Shown one piece after another: positions 28,017 through 36,624 of a DNA stretch of 47,859 nucleotides (the first letter of the stretch is position 1; every line of letters begins with the position of its first letter). The stretch is from Eximiradius sp. GTDB lineage: Bacteria; Bacteroidota; Ignavibacteria; Kapaibacteriales; UBA2268. The position numbers were made by a program, and so were the translations under genes. Where the stretch lies: NCBI GenBank assembly GCA_937127445.1, contig CAKZLY010000022.1, forward strand, positions 1 to 47,859, read 5' to 3'. The notes beneath the pieces were generated by a model. That model worked only from the letters and a program-made list of their open reading frames with translations. It was not told the origin of the DNA and made no database searches.

Positions 28017-29224
28017 AACCCTTTGAATGTTTTCAACTTAATTTTCTCCAGCAATGAAATAACTCTTTTATTAGGTTTTAAATTTAAATACTTGCGTTTT
28101 GTAATGTTAGAATGATAATTATAGTATTCTTCAATGATTTCATCTTTTTCAAATTTGACAACTCTTTTCTCAAATACATCATATAAATTATTTTGATGTG
28201 AGAAACTTAAAATTTTAGTAGTAGCCTTTAAAAAAATATAATTTTGTGAATTATTTTCTCGAAAGTCGAACCAAGAATAATGAATAATTGTATCGCTGTT
28301 GATAAATTTTCTCTTTGCATAATTGTAATAATTTTTTGAAATAAAATTTACAATACCATCATCTCCGTAAGAAAAAGCAATCGAATAGTGCTCAAAATCT
28401 GGTTGAGAAAATAAACTATCTTTAAATGGGATTAGCATTCGAACCATATTTAGTCCATCTGTTTCAATTTTAAAAAAGATTTGTTTATATAAAGTGTCTT
28501 GTTTACGTATTTGCTGGATTTTAGGAAAGCCTCTTTCATCTAATATCGTCTGAATACTTTCTATTAGTTTGCCTGCTGCTAACTTTTCATTTTTTACCTT
28601 TCTATGCCTTCGTTTCTCAACTATTTTAGAAGGTTCATAGTATTTATAATATTCTGATAAAAATAAATAAGGAGCTATACATCCCTTGTACCGAGTAATG
28701 GTATCAGGAAGAACAAGATACAAAAACCTTTCTGTAATATTGTTGCTATCAGAATTAACAAAGTTTCGGTTTAAAGAATAATGGATTATTTCAACAAATC
28801 TCAAATAATTACCTTCATCATAATGATATTTTTCAACGTAAGATATATTGCTATCAACTACTTTACTTTTGCTAATTAAGAAATAGTTCTTTGGGGAATA
28901 TTCATAGTAATATTTTTCTACTAATGTATCATTTTTAAATATTTCTTCATAGCTTGGGGTTACCCATTCGTTAAGAGATACATTTTTCTTAACAATTTTG
29001 TCACTTGATTTTATTTCAATCAAAAATGGAAAAAAATCATTTTCTTTTTGGTAATAATAAAATGCTGTGTCAATTTTATCTACATCCAAATATTGTATAA
29101 TCTGTTTACTTATGCGAAATGAAAATTTTGAAGGACTTTTGGAAACAAAATTGAAAAAATGGTTATTTTCTTCGCAAGAAGATAAAATAAGTAACAAAAC
29201 AAGAAAAAGATAAAATTTCATCAT
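28013..29224 (-). CDS. Lipoprotein of unknown function heading the Bat-like operon
   Basis: A 403-residue lipoprotein (FYLFLVLLLILSSCEEN, Cys17 as lipid site). The body is rich in Tyr, Lys and Asp and seems to consist of imperfect beta-hairpin repeats of the YEYSPKNYFLISKSKV / HYDEGNYLRFVEIIHYSLN kind, as in MORN- or YD-like repeat proteins. I cannot assign a family. Its stop overlaps the next start by four bases, so it is probably made together with the BatD- and BatA-like proteins. The plus-strand cluster starts 85 bases away in the other direction, so a divergent promoter region lies at 29225-29309. Confidence 0.65.
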   Translation of the reverse strand: MMKFYLFLVLLLILSSCEENNHFFNFVSKSPSKFSFRISKQIIQYLDVDKIDTAFYYYQKENDFFPFLIEIKSSDKIVKKNVSLNEWVTPSYEEIFKNDTLVEKYYYEYSPKNYFLISKSKVVDSNISYVEKYHYDEGNYLRFVEIIHYSLNRNFVNSDSNNITERFLYLVLPDTITRYKGCIAPYLFLSEYYKYYEPSKIVEKRRHRKVKNEKLAAGKLIESIQTILDERGFPKIQQIRKQDTLYKQIFFKIETDGLNMVRMLIPFKDSLFSQPDFEHYSIAFSYGDDGIVNFISKNYYNYAKRKFINSDTIIHYSWFDFRENNSQNYIFLKATTKILSFSHQNNLYDVFEKRVVKFEKDEIIEEYYNYHSNITKRKYLNLKPNKRVISLLEKIKLKTFKGL

Positions 29225-29309
29225 TACAAAAGCGTTTTATATCTCGATAGAATTTATTAGATTAAATTAATGAAAATTTGTTTGTTAATAAAATTAAAAA
29301 GATTGTAAT

Positions 29310-29843
29310 ATGACATCTATTCCATCATATTTGAATCAATTGTTAACGAAACACGTTGGAAGTCAACTTTTTTGTATTTGGATTGAAGGAAACAAAGTAA
29401 CACTTAAAAGCGGCTTGTTAGAAACTGTACTATCTGACAAAATTATATTAAAATTAGAAGGAGAAGCAGCTAAAACACCTTTAAATTTCTTTGAAAAAGA
29501 CAAATTGCTTATGCTGAATATTTATAATCTCAATGGGATTGATTTAATAAAAGCGAAAAAAAACTTTAGCTTAGATGATAAACTAAAAGTTAGAGAAATT
29601 AAAAAACAAATCTTACAAAATGTAAGAACTTCTCTTAGCAAAGAAGTTTCAGTAGTCTATAAACTTGGCGATAAAATTGTCCTCAACAGAGGTATCTTTG
29701 CAAATATGGGAATTTCAGGTGTTGTAATTAAACCTGCACCTTTCTATAATACAGAAGAAAATATTTTTTACAGAAACGTCCTACATATTTACAACAGCGA
29801 ATTTATAGATTTACTTGAAGTAAAAATATTAGTAGGAAAATAA
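29310..29843 (+). CDS. Unknown 177-residue protein paired with AccD
   Basis: No signal peptide or membrane helix. The sequence starts SIPSYLNQLLTKHVGSQLFC and alternates short strands (KVTLKSGLLETVLSDKIILKLEG) with a charged helix (DDKLKVREIKKQILQNVRTSL), ending in another strand-rich part. I recognise no family. The stop codon is directly followed by the accD ATG, so the two are coupled. A helper of the acyl-CoA carboxylase or simple operon sharing are both possible. Confidence 0.6.
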   Translation: MTSIPSYLNQLLTKHVGSQLFCIWIEGNKVTLKSGLLETVLSDKIILKLEGEAAKTPLNFFEKDKLLMLNIYNLNGIDLIKAKKNFSLDDKLKVREIKKQILQNVRTSLSKEVSVVYKLGDKIVLNRGIFANMGISGVVIKPAPFYNTEENIFYRNVLHIYNSEFIDLLEVKILVGK

Positions 29844-30683
29844 ATGATCTGGTTTGGTAAGTCTAAAATTTCAAATGAGGCTACAGAATTAGTTGAAATG
29901 CCAGATGGGCTTTGGGCAAAATGTCCCTCGTGCAACGAAACAATATACAAAAAAGAACTTGAACTTAATTTATTCACGTGTTTTAAATGCAATCATCATT
30001 TTAAAATTGGTATAAATGAATATATTAGCTTGATTTTTGACGAAAGTTCTTTTAAAGAGTTCAATATTAATTTAAAAGCAGTTGATGCAATTAATTTTAT
30101 TGATAGTAAACCATATATCGAAAGAATCAAAGAAGCAAAAAATAAGTCTGGCTTTGAAAATTCAGTCATATGTGGAATTGGAGAAATTTTTTCTCACAAA
30201 ATGGTTTTCGGAATAATGAACTCTTCCTTTTTAGAAGGTTCATTGGGAAGTTTAGAAATTGAAAAGATTTATCGTTCTGTTAGATATTCGATTGATAACA
30301 GAATACCTTTTGTGTTATTATTTAGTTCAAGCGGGAACAGAATACAAGAAAGTGCAATTTCTCTTATGCAAATAGCTAAATTAACATCTGCTGTAAATGA
30401 ACTAAGAAGTGAGGGAATATTATTTGTTACTATTCTTACTGAACCAACTATTGGAGAAACTGCTTTTTTATATGCAATGCAAGGTGATATTATAATAGCT
30501 GAGCCAGGAGCCAACCTCGGATTATCCAATAAAAGCAGCTTAGAACAAAAGTCTAAGAAAAGAATATCTGATAAATTCCCAAAATCTGACTACTATTTTA
30601 ACAACGGGCAAATTGATATTATAGTCGACAGAAAACAACTTAAAGCCACTATTTCTAAAATAATTGATTGGTATAACAAATAA
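29844..30683 (+). CDS. accD: Acetyl-CoA carboxylase carboxyltransferase subunit beta
   Basis: A 279-residue subunit. The N-terminal zinc ribbon is CPSC (27-30) and CFKC (46-49), followed by NHHFKIG. The crotonase-fold part has GIGEIFSHKMVFGIMNSSFL, SLEIEKIYRSVRYSID, FSSSGNRIQESAISLMQ and LTEPTIGETAFLYAMQGDI, where AccD usually has GGARMQEG and TxPTxGGV. So the oxyanion glycines are changed (SSSGNR for the usual SGGAR, GETA for GGV/GGT): it looks divergent, perhaps slower or more specialised. It would form malonyl-CoA with AccA, AccB and AccC, none of which is here. Confidence 0.85.
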   Translation: MIWFGKSKISNEATELVEMPDGLWAKCPSCNETIYKKELELNLFTCFKCNHHFKIGINEYISLIFDESSFKEFNINLKAVDAINFIDSKPYIERIKEAKNKSGFENSVICGIGEIFSHKMVFGIMNSSFLEGSLGSLEIEKIYRSVRYSIDNRIPFVLLFSSSGNRIQESAISLMQIAKLTSAVNELRSEGILFVTILTEPTIGETAFLYAMQGDIIIAEPGANLGLSNKSSLEQKSKKRISDKFPKSDYYFNNGQIDIIVDRKQLKATISKIIDWYNK

Positions 30684-30692
30684 ATTTCATAT

Positions 30693-31310
30693 ATGGATTT
30701 TTTTGTAGAATTAGAAAAGTTTTTCGGTAGTGAACTTTTTGGATTGGTGATAATGCCAGTTTTTATTGTTTTAGCAAGAGTTACAGATGTAAGTTTAGGG
30801 ACACTGCGAATAATACTTATTGCGAAAGGTTATAGAAAAATTGCACCGATGTTAGGTTTTTTTGAATCATTTATTTGGATACTTGCTGTTAGTCAGATAA
30901 TGAAGAATCTGGATAACTTATATTATTTTGCAATGTATGCGACAGGGTTTGCTCTTGGCACATATTTTGGAATGTTCATTGAAAGTAAGCTGTCATTAGG
31001 CGAAGTAATAGTAAGAGTAATCACTAAATATGATGCATCTGAATTAGTCTCTCGATTAATTAGCGACAATTATAATTTAACAACAATAGATGCCGACGGA
31101 CAGTTTGGTAAAGTTAAAATTATCTTTATGGTATTAAAACGCGAATATCTTAACGAAGCCATACAGATAATTAAAAAATATAATCCGAATGCTTTTTATA
31201 CTGTGGAAGATGTAAAATTTGTTCGTGAAGGTTCTCTCCCTGGAATGAATAATTATCCATTTAGAGGTAAAAAAGATAAAATTAATCGTGCATTTTCAAT
31301 GAAAAAGTAG
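30693..31310 (+). CDS. UPF0316 / DUF2179-family membrane protein
   Basis: A 205-residue protein with three hydrophobic helices in the first 95 residues (VIMPVFIVLARVTDVSLGTLR, MLGFFESFIWILAVSQIM, YYFAMYATGFALGTYFGMFIES) and a soluble C-terminal DUF2179-like domain (RVITKYDASELVSRLISD, KIIFMVLKREYLNEAIQII, FYTVEDVKFV). This layout is that of the UPF0316 family; function unknown. It is nine bases past accD in the same cluster. Confidence 0.85.
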   Translation: MDFFVELEKFFGSELFGLVIMPVFIVLARVTDVSLGTLRIILIAKGYRKIAPMLGFFESFIWILAVSQIMKNLDNLYYFAMYATGFALGTYFGMFIESKLSLGEVIVRVITKYDASELVSRLISDNYNLTTIDADGQFGKVKIIFMVLKREYLNEAIQIIKKYNPNAFYTVEDVKFVREGSLPGMNNYPFRGKKDKINRAFSMKK

Positions 31311-31315
31311 ATTTT

Positions 31316-32329
31316 ATGAAAATTTTTCTGATCGGCCCTATTAAATCATCATTCGTTCAAAACGATATTAAGATTTTAAGTAAAAAAAATAGATTATTAC
31401 TTGAAAACTCAGTAATTGGCAGAGGAATTAAAGGGATTTGGAATCTATTCCTTTTAACGCTCAGATCTATTTTTAAAACAACGAAATGTGACGCTGTTTT
31501 TTGTTGGTTCGCTGATTATACAACATTAATTCCATCGTTATTAGCAAAAATTTTTGGGAAAAATATTTATGTTGTTGCGGGTGGTTTTGACGTAACTAAT
31601 CTCCCTGAAATCAACTGTGGTGCAAGGTTACGCCCACTTAGATGGTTTTGTGTGAAAAACACTTTCCGATTAGCTGATAAAATTTTTCCAGTTTCTAATT
31701 ATGCCCAAAAACAACTTATTACATTAACAAATGTAAATGAAAAAAAAGTAAAAATGATATATAACTGTATAGATACCTCTTTATTTAGTGAAGAAATAAC
31801 TCAATCGAATAGGAAATTCGTTCTTACTGTTTCTCAGGGTGATAATTGGATAGAATACATTCGCAAAGGAACAAAAAGATTTATTGAAATAGCTAAAGAA
31901 CTCAAAGATACAAAATTTGTGATTGCTGGGCTGCGGGATCAGGCTTTGCACTTGGCGAGAAAAGATGCCGAAAATGCTTTAAATATCGAAATAATACCTG
32001 GTCCTCTCGATCTTTATAATGAAATAGTTCCGCTATATAAGAAAAGTGTTGCTTATTGTCAGTTTTCTATCGAAGAAACATTTGGGGTGGCCGTCCTTGA
32101 AGCAATGATTTGCGGTAGTCTGCCAATCGTGTCCGAAGGAGGTGCTTTGCCAGAAATAGTATCCGGTAGCGATGCAGTAGTTGTTCGAACAAAGGAAGAT
32201 ATTTTTAATGCAATTGCAAAAGCAAAAGCATTATCGAATACTGAAAGAGTAAAATTGAGAGATTTTGCTTTTCGCTTCGATATCAGTGAACGTGAACAGA
32301 TTTTGTTAAATGAAATTAGGTGTAGATAA
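31316..32329 (+). CDS. Glycosyltransferase, GT4-like (group 1)
   Basis: A 337-residue GT-B transferase. The acceptor half (1-150) contains CWFADYTTLIPSLLAKIFGK and IYVVAGGFDVTNLP; the donor half has KMIYNCIDTSLFS and the EX7E motif EETFGVAVLE (270-279 approx.) followed by GSLPIVSEGGALPEIV. It moves a sugar from a nucleotide donor to an unknown acceptor, probably for surface polysaccharide. Its stop overlaps the start of a methyltransferase gene (TAATG), so both probably act on the same product. Confidence 0.88.
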   Translation: MKIFLIGPIKSSFVQNDIKILSKKNRLLLENSVIGRGIKGIWNLFLLTLRSIFKTTKCDAVFCWFADYTTLIPSLLAKIFGKNIYVVAGGFDVTNLPEINCGARLRPLRWFCVKNTFRLADKIFPVSNYAQKQLITLTNVNEKKVKMIYNCIDTSLFSEEITQSNRKFVLTVSQGDNWIEYIRKGTKRFIEIAKELKDTKFVIAGLRDQALHLARKDAENALNIEIIPGPLDLYNEIVPLYKKSVAYCQFSIEETFGVAVLEAMICGSLPIVSEGGALPEIVSGSDAVVVRTKEDIFNAIAKAKALSNTERVKLRDFAFRFDISEREQILLNEIRCR

Positions 32330-33084
32330 TGAGAAATTGGTTGATATCGACCGAAAAAAAACAGACCGAATATTATGACGGGATTGAAATTCACGCTGAC
32401 ATAGGATTACACGAACAAGCATTCGAGTTTTTTACAAAATATGTGAAAAAAGGAACAAAAGTGCTTGATATCGGTGCAGGTGCAGGTGCTTTTTCCAAAA
32501 GATTATATAATAATGGTTACGATGTAGAAGCCATTGATGTAGAAATATTCGAATGGGGACCAAAAGAAATACCATTTTTAAAATTAGACTTAAATAAAGG
32601 ACTTAAAAACTCAGTTAGTAAAAAATATGATGCTCTATGTTGTCTTGAAGTAATCGAACATCTGGAAAATCCTTGGGGATTTTTTCGTGAAATAAACAGC
32701 ATCACAAATATCGGAGGAAAATTACTTCTGACGACACCTAATATTACTTCTTTCTGGTCAAGGATATATTTTTTGAGATTAGGTCATTTTCATGGTTTTA
32801 TGCCTTATGATTTAAGTTATGGACACATCAATCCCCTTTCTGGCTACGAAATAGAACTAATAGCTAAAAACACGGGCTGGAAAGTGCTTGAAATCCGACC
32901 TGGTGGTTATTTGCCTGTTTTTGATTTTTCTGAATTTAAGCCAAAGTTGTTAATATCTAACTTATTCAGGTGGCTTGCTTATGTAATTTCTAAAGGACAT
33001 AAAAGGGGTTGGGTTCTTATGTTTATGCTTGAAAAAATTGATGAAAGTGAAAACGTTTATAAACCCGGTGTATATGAATATTAA
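32329..33084 (+). CDS. SAM-dependent methyltransferase (class I)
   Basis: A 251-residue Rossmann methyltransferase. The SAM loop VLDIGAGAGAFSKRL (about 45-59), the acidic EAIDVE, the CLEVIEHLENPWGFFREI motif (about 105-122) and LLLTTPNITSF are those of UbiG-like enzymes and of sugar methyltransferases in glycan clusters. It is coupled to the glycosyltransferase in front. Substrate unknown, possibly a glycan or lipid intermediate. Confidence 0.87.
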   Translation: MRNWLISTEKKQTEYYDGIEIHADIGLHEQAFEFFTKYVKKGTKVLDIGAGAGAFSKRLYNNGYDVEAIDVEIFEWGPKEIPFLKLDLNKGLKNSVSKKYDALCCLEVIEHLENPWGFFREINSITNIGGKLLLTTPNITSFWSRIYFLRLGHFHGFMPYDLSYGHINPLSGYEIELIAKNTGWKVLEIRPGGYLPVFDFSEFKPKLLISNLFRWLAYVISKGHKRGWVLMFMLEKIDESENVYKPGVYEY

Positions 33085-33235
33085 TTAAATCAGTATTTTA
33101 TTCTATCTATAAAAAACACAAAAAAATATATTACAATTATTTTTTCGATGGTTTTGCTTAAGCAAATTCCTTCATTTTTCAACTCGTTTAAAAATAATTG
33201 AACATATTTTCATCACATATTTAATGTATACGAGA

Positions 33236-33256
33236 TTGAGTTAATTTTCAACTCAA
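33236..33256. other. Isolated hairpin in the 33085-33356 gap
   Basis: TTGAGTT and AACTCAA pair perfectly over a seven-base loop; no T-run follows. It lies between the convergent methyltransferase and TonB receptor genes, where a terminator is expected. Nothing else was seen in this 272-base AT-rich stretch. Confidence 0.4.
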
Positions 33257-33356
33257 TACTAAATTAATAGATTTCGATTGTAGTTCTTCTGAATTATAAT
33301 TGTTCTTTGTTCGACCATTAACTAATTTTGCAATTGTCGCCAATCAATAAGAATAA

Positions 33357-35651
33357 TTATACTGCAACTTTTATTCCTGCATAAACTGTTCTTGGACGAG
33401 CCGGACCATATAAATAACCAGCATCTCGATTTCCGCCAATATCTAAATCTTTTTGAAACGCATCAAAAATATTATACATACCTAAATACAAATTGATTTG
33501 TGGAAAAGATAAAATAGAATAATTTAATTTTGCTCCTAATTCAAAAAATTGAGGTGTTTTTCTCAACTCATCTTGTTCAATAAATCCTGCGTAATGAGGA
33601 ATATACATAGGACCAGTATAAATGCCAGAAATTGACAAATTAACTTGTTTTGAAAAATTGATATTTGAGATGACATTTCCATATACACTGGGAGATTTAA
33701 ACAATTTATTGGAAAATTTTGGTTGAATTCCACTATTAATATCGCCTGATGACCATTCAATTTGTTCGTTATACAAGCCTTGCTGAAAAGTGAAGCTCGA
33801 ACGAAAATCAAAATATTTCGAGATTTCTGTTTGTATTTCAAAAGTAACACCTTTAATTGTTGCAGTTCCATCATTTATTCGCATAAAGATTAAATTATTG
33901 TTTTGATCGCGTCCAAAGTCTTTCAATACAAAAACATCATTCAATTTTGTTAAGAAACCTTCTATTGAGACGGCAAAAGGAATATTGAATAAACGTGTTG
34001 AATAATCAAAGGACGAGGAAATAGAAACAGAATATTCTGGTTTTAAGTTGTCATCGACAAGTATTAGTAACGACTCACCACCAACTTGAGTAATATGCAG
34101 ATCTTCATCAAAGGCTTGAGGAGGACGGTAACCTTTAGAAATACTGGTTCTCCAATTGAAAGAATTTGAAACCTTACATAAAACATTTAGTCGAGGAGAA
34201 ATAATTAGGTTTTCAATTTTATTATGCTTCTCAAAGCGAATACCTACAACAGCATTAAGCCAATCAGTAAAATTCCAATCATCTTGAATAAAGAATCCAT
34301 TGGAAAAAGTAGTTTGATCAATCCTTCTTCCATAAGCAGGCGCTTTATCTAACATCCAATCGTAATGGTATTCATATCCAGTAGTTAACAGATGATAGCC
34401 CAACAAATTATTAATCAAATGATCATATTGAACACCGAAGCCAATTGTTTTATTATCAGTAGTACCATAAGCATTTGGGTCGTGTGCGGAACCATAGTAG
34501 CTTTCTCTTTTAGTGTTTTGATAGCCCAAATTAACAGTAATTTTATTTAAATCATCGTTTAGATAACGTTCATATTTCAATGTAATAAAATTAGAATTAT
34601 GAGATGCTTTTTCAGTAATGTAAGTTTGGTGAGGAGGATTGTTAATTGAATCACCGCCACGGATAACGTGATATATTGCTTGATAGCCCAAACTAATTTT
34701 ACTTTTATGGTCTGGTCTATAAAAAGAACGGATACCAAAAGTTTTAACATTTAATTTCCCAATATCAGAGAAACCATCATTATTTGCATCCCAATTTTTT
34801 CTATCGCGTTGAAAGCCAAACACATAGGCACCTAATTCATTATTATCCGATACAATACTACCATTAAAATTAAGCGAATAATCAGGATATTTATTACGCA
34901 TAAAAGATTGAAATAAATCTATATTAAAGTTGTTTGAATAAGGCTCTTTAGTAATAATATTAATAATTCCAGCAACAGCGTTCCCACCATAAAGAGAAGA
35001 ACCACCGCGAATAACTTCAATTCTATCAATCATATTAGCAGGCATTTGCTCAAGTCCATAAACTCCATTTAAAGAGGAAAAAATTGGGTTGCCATCAATT
35101 AATATTTGGGAATATCGTCCATCGAGTCCATTAATCCTAACTTGGCTAAATCCACAGTTTTGGCAGTTAATTTCTGTTCTTAATCCTGGTTGAAAATTTA
35201 ATCCATCACGAATATCAACCGAACTCGTAGCCTGAAATGCCTTATTACTAACTACAGATACCTTAACAGGTACTTCTTCGTAAATTTTTTCCGAGCGAGT
35301 AGCTGTAATAACAACATCTGCTGTTTTAACGGCAGATTCCTCCATTTCAAATTTAAGTTGTAAATTATCTCCGAGATCCTTTTCAATCGAAAACTTATGA
35401 TGAATTGGTTTAAGACCAACACCTGTTATGACAAGTTCATAATTACCTTTTGGAATATCTTTAATATGAAATACACCGTTTCTATTTGTGATTGCGCCGA
35501 GTGAGGTATTTAATATTCGAACTGTTGCACCAACTACAGGTTTTGCTTCACCATTTTTATAAATCACAACACCTTCTATACAGTTTTCATGAGCAAAAAT
35601 ATTAATTGTCAATAAAAACCAAAATAGAATAAATGCAAATACTTTGTACAT
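33357..35651 (-). CDS. TonB-dependent receptor, probably metal-related
   Basis: A 764-residue outer-membrane receptor; start at ATG 35651 because GGAGG lies just before it. Signal peptide (1-20), carboxypeptidase-regulatory-like domain (about 25-110: IEGVVIYKNGEAKPVVGATV), DVVITATRSEKIYEEVPVKV, plug with INGLDGRYSQILIDGNPIFS and IEVIRGGSSLYGGNAVAGIIN, then a long barrel that ends AGIKVAV rather than in an aromatic residue. Two Cys-x-x-Cys-like cysteines (INCQNCG) in the plug are unusual. The divergent gene is a DtxR/IdeR-like regulator, so a role in iron or haem/siderophore uptake is likely. It is monocistronic. Confidence 0.9.
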   Translation of the reverse strand: MYKVFAFILFWFLLTINIFAHENCIEGVVIYKNGEAKPVVGATVRILNTSLGAITNRNGVFHIKDIPKGNYELVITGVGLKPIHHKFSIEKDLGDNLQLKFEMEESAVKTADVVITATRSEKIYEEVPVKVSVVSNKAFQATSSVDIRDGLNFQPGLRTEINCQNCGFSQVRINGLDGRYSQILIDGNPIFSSLNGVYGLEQMPANMIDRIEVIRGGSSLYGGNAVAGIINIITKEPYSNNFNIDLFQSFMRNKYPDYSLNFNGSIVSDNNELGAYVFGFQRDRKNWDANNDGFSDIGKLNVKTFGIRSFYRPDHKSKISLGYQAIYHVIRGGDSINNPPHQTYITEKASHNSNFITLKYERYLNDDLNKITVNLGYQNTKRESYYGSAHDPNAYGTTDNKTIGFGVQYDHLINNLLGYHLLTTGYEYHYDWMLDKAPAYGRRIDQTTFSNGFFIQDDWNFTDWLNAVVGIRFEKHNKIENLIISPRLNVLCKVSNSFNWRTSISKGYRPPQAFDEDLHITQVGGESLLILVDDNLKPEYSVSISSSFDYSTRLFNIPFAVSIEGFLTKLNDVFVLKDFGRDQNNNLIFMRINDGTATIKGVTFEIQTEISKYFDFRSSFTFQQGLYNEQIEWSSGDINSGIQPKFSNKLFKSPSVYGNVISNINFSKQVNLSISGIYTGPMYIPHYAGFIEQDELRKTPQFFELGAKLNYSILSFPQINLYLGMYNIFDAFQKDLDIGGNRDAGYLYGPARPRTVYAGIKVAV

Positions 35652-35898
35652 AATTTCCTCCAATTTTCAATTAAAAATTTTTCAAAAACAGATTTTAGTC
35701 CCATCTAATTTCAAATTTAACTTTTTATAACTTTATAACAAATAAATTAGTAAATTTTTATCGAGATTTTTAGATAAATTAGGGTGAACTTAAATAAATA
35801 TTAAATTTAATTCAAGATTTTTTAAAAAAAATATTTAGATTTATTTAAGAAATTTATTAGTTTAGTAAAAACTGTCGGATTAATATAATGGATTAGTT
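35652..35898. promoter_or_regulatory. Divergent promoter region of TonB receptor and DtxR-like regulator
   Basis: A 247-base AT-rich region that must carry both promoters. A TTAAAT (35794-35799 approx.) and ATTTAA pair around 12 bases gives an imperfect inverted repeat near 35793-35820, a possible operator, but nothing matches the known DtxR box. No clear -33/-7 pair could be picked. Confidence 0.35.
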
Positions 35899-36567
35899 AT
35901 GTTAAGTCAAGCAATTCAAGATTATCTTAAAACAATATATAAACTTGAAGAAGATGGCACAGTATCAACAACAGCAATTGCAAAGGAACTGAACATATCA
36001 GGAGCGTCTGTTACGGGAATGTTGAAAAGATTAGCATCTATGAAACTTGTTGATTACAATTCATACAAAGGTGTTCGTTTAACAAACGAAGGAAGAAAAA
36101 TTGCATTAGAGATTATTCGCCACCATAGATTATTAGAATTATATTTAAGAGAAGCACTTGGATTTCCACTCGAAAAAATTCACGACGAAGCTTGCAGATT
36201 AGAACACGTAGTATCTCAAGATTTTTTGCAAAAAATCGAGGAAATCCTTGGCAATCCTGAATATGACCCTCACGGTCATCCAATACCTTCGAAAGACGGT
36301 GATATTGAAATTTCAAATGAGAAACCTCTTGTGAACTTTCGTAATGGCGATGTAGTTATAGTCAAACGTTTATCAGACCACGACCCGCAAATGTTATCAT
36401 ACTTCGAAAAAATGAAGATTTTGCCATCAACAATAATTAGGATTGTAGATAAAGCTCCATTCAACGGACCTATAACAGTATTTTTTAATGGAGAAAGCCA
36501 AATAATTGGAAATGAAATCTCAAAAAATATATTCGTAGAACTATACGAAGAAAAAGAAGAAAATTAG
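35899..36567 (+). CDS. DtxR/IdeR-like metal-dependent repressor
   Basis: A 222-residue regulator of full IdeR type. Winged helix (1-65): SQAIQDYLKTIYKLEEDG and NISGASVTGMLKRL; dimer and metal domain (66-125): RHHRLLELYL and IHDEACRLEHVVS; C-terminal FeoA/SH3-like domain (150-215). Site residues Cys99, Glu102 and His103 equal Cys102, Glu105 and His106 of DtxR; His76, Glu80 and His95 equal its second site. Position 8 is Asp, as in manganese-sensing MntR, where DtxR has Met10. So a mixed site. It is divergent to the TonB receptor, its most likely target. It is followed by a terminator at 36591-36624. Confidence 0.92.
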   Translation: MLSQAIQDYLKTIYKLEEDGTVSTTAIAKELNISGASVTGMLKRLASMKLVDYNSYKGVRLTNEGRKIALEIIRHHRLLELYLREALGFPLEKIHDEACRLEHVVSQDFLQKIEEILGNPEYDPHGHPIPSKDGDIEISNEKPLVNFRNGDVVIVKRLSDHDPQMLSYFEKMKILPSTIIRIVDKAPFNGPITVFFNGESQIIGNEISKNIFVELYEEKEEN

Positions 36568-36590
36568 TTCCAAAACTAACAAAAAAGAAT

Positions 36591-36624
36591 AGAGATGAGG
36601 AAAACTCTTCATCTCTATTTTTTT
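36591..36624 (+). terminator. Intrinsic terminator of the DtxR-like gene
   Basis: AGAGATGA and TCATCTCT pair over a ten-base loop and are followed by A and seven T. The stem overlaps the last bases of the convergent rlmD-like gene (stop codon at 36615-36617). Confidence 0.85.

Noticed and set aside
33085-33356. Possible RNA gene or CRISPR-like repeat in the gap
   Set aside because: Only one short hairpin is present; no cloverleaf and no repeated units.
35899-36567. MntR as the name for the metal regulator
   Set aside because: The DEACRxEH motif, the second metal site and the C-terminal SH3-like domain are of DtxR/IdeR type; only Asp8 is MntR-like.
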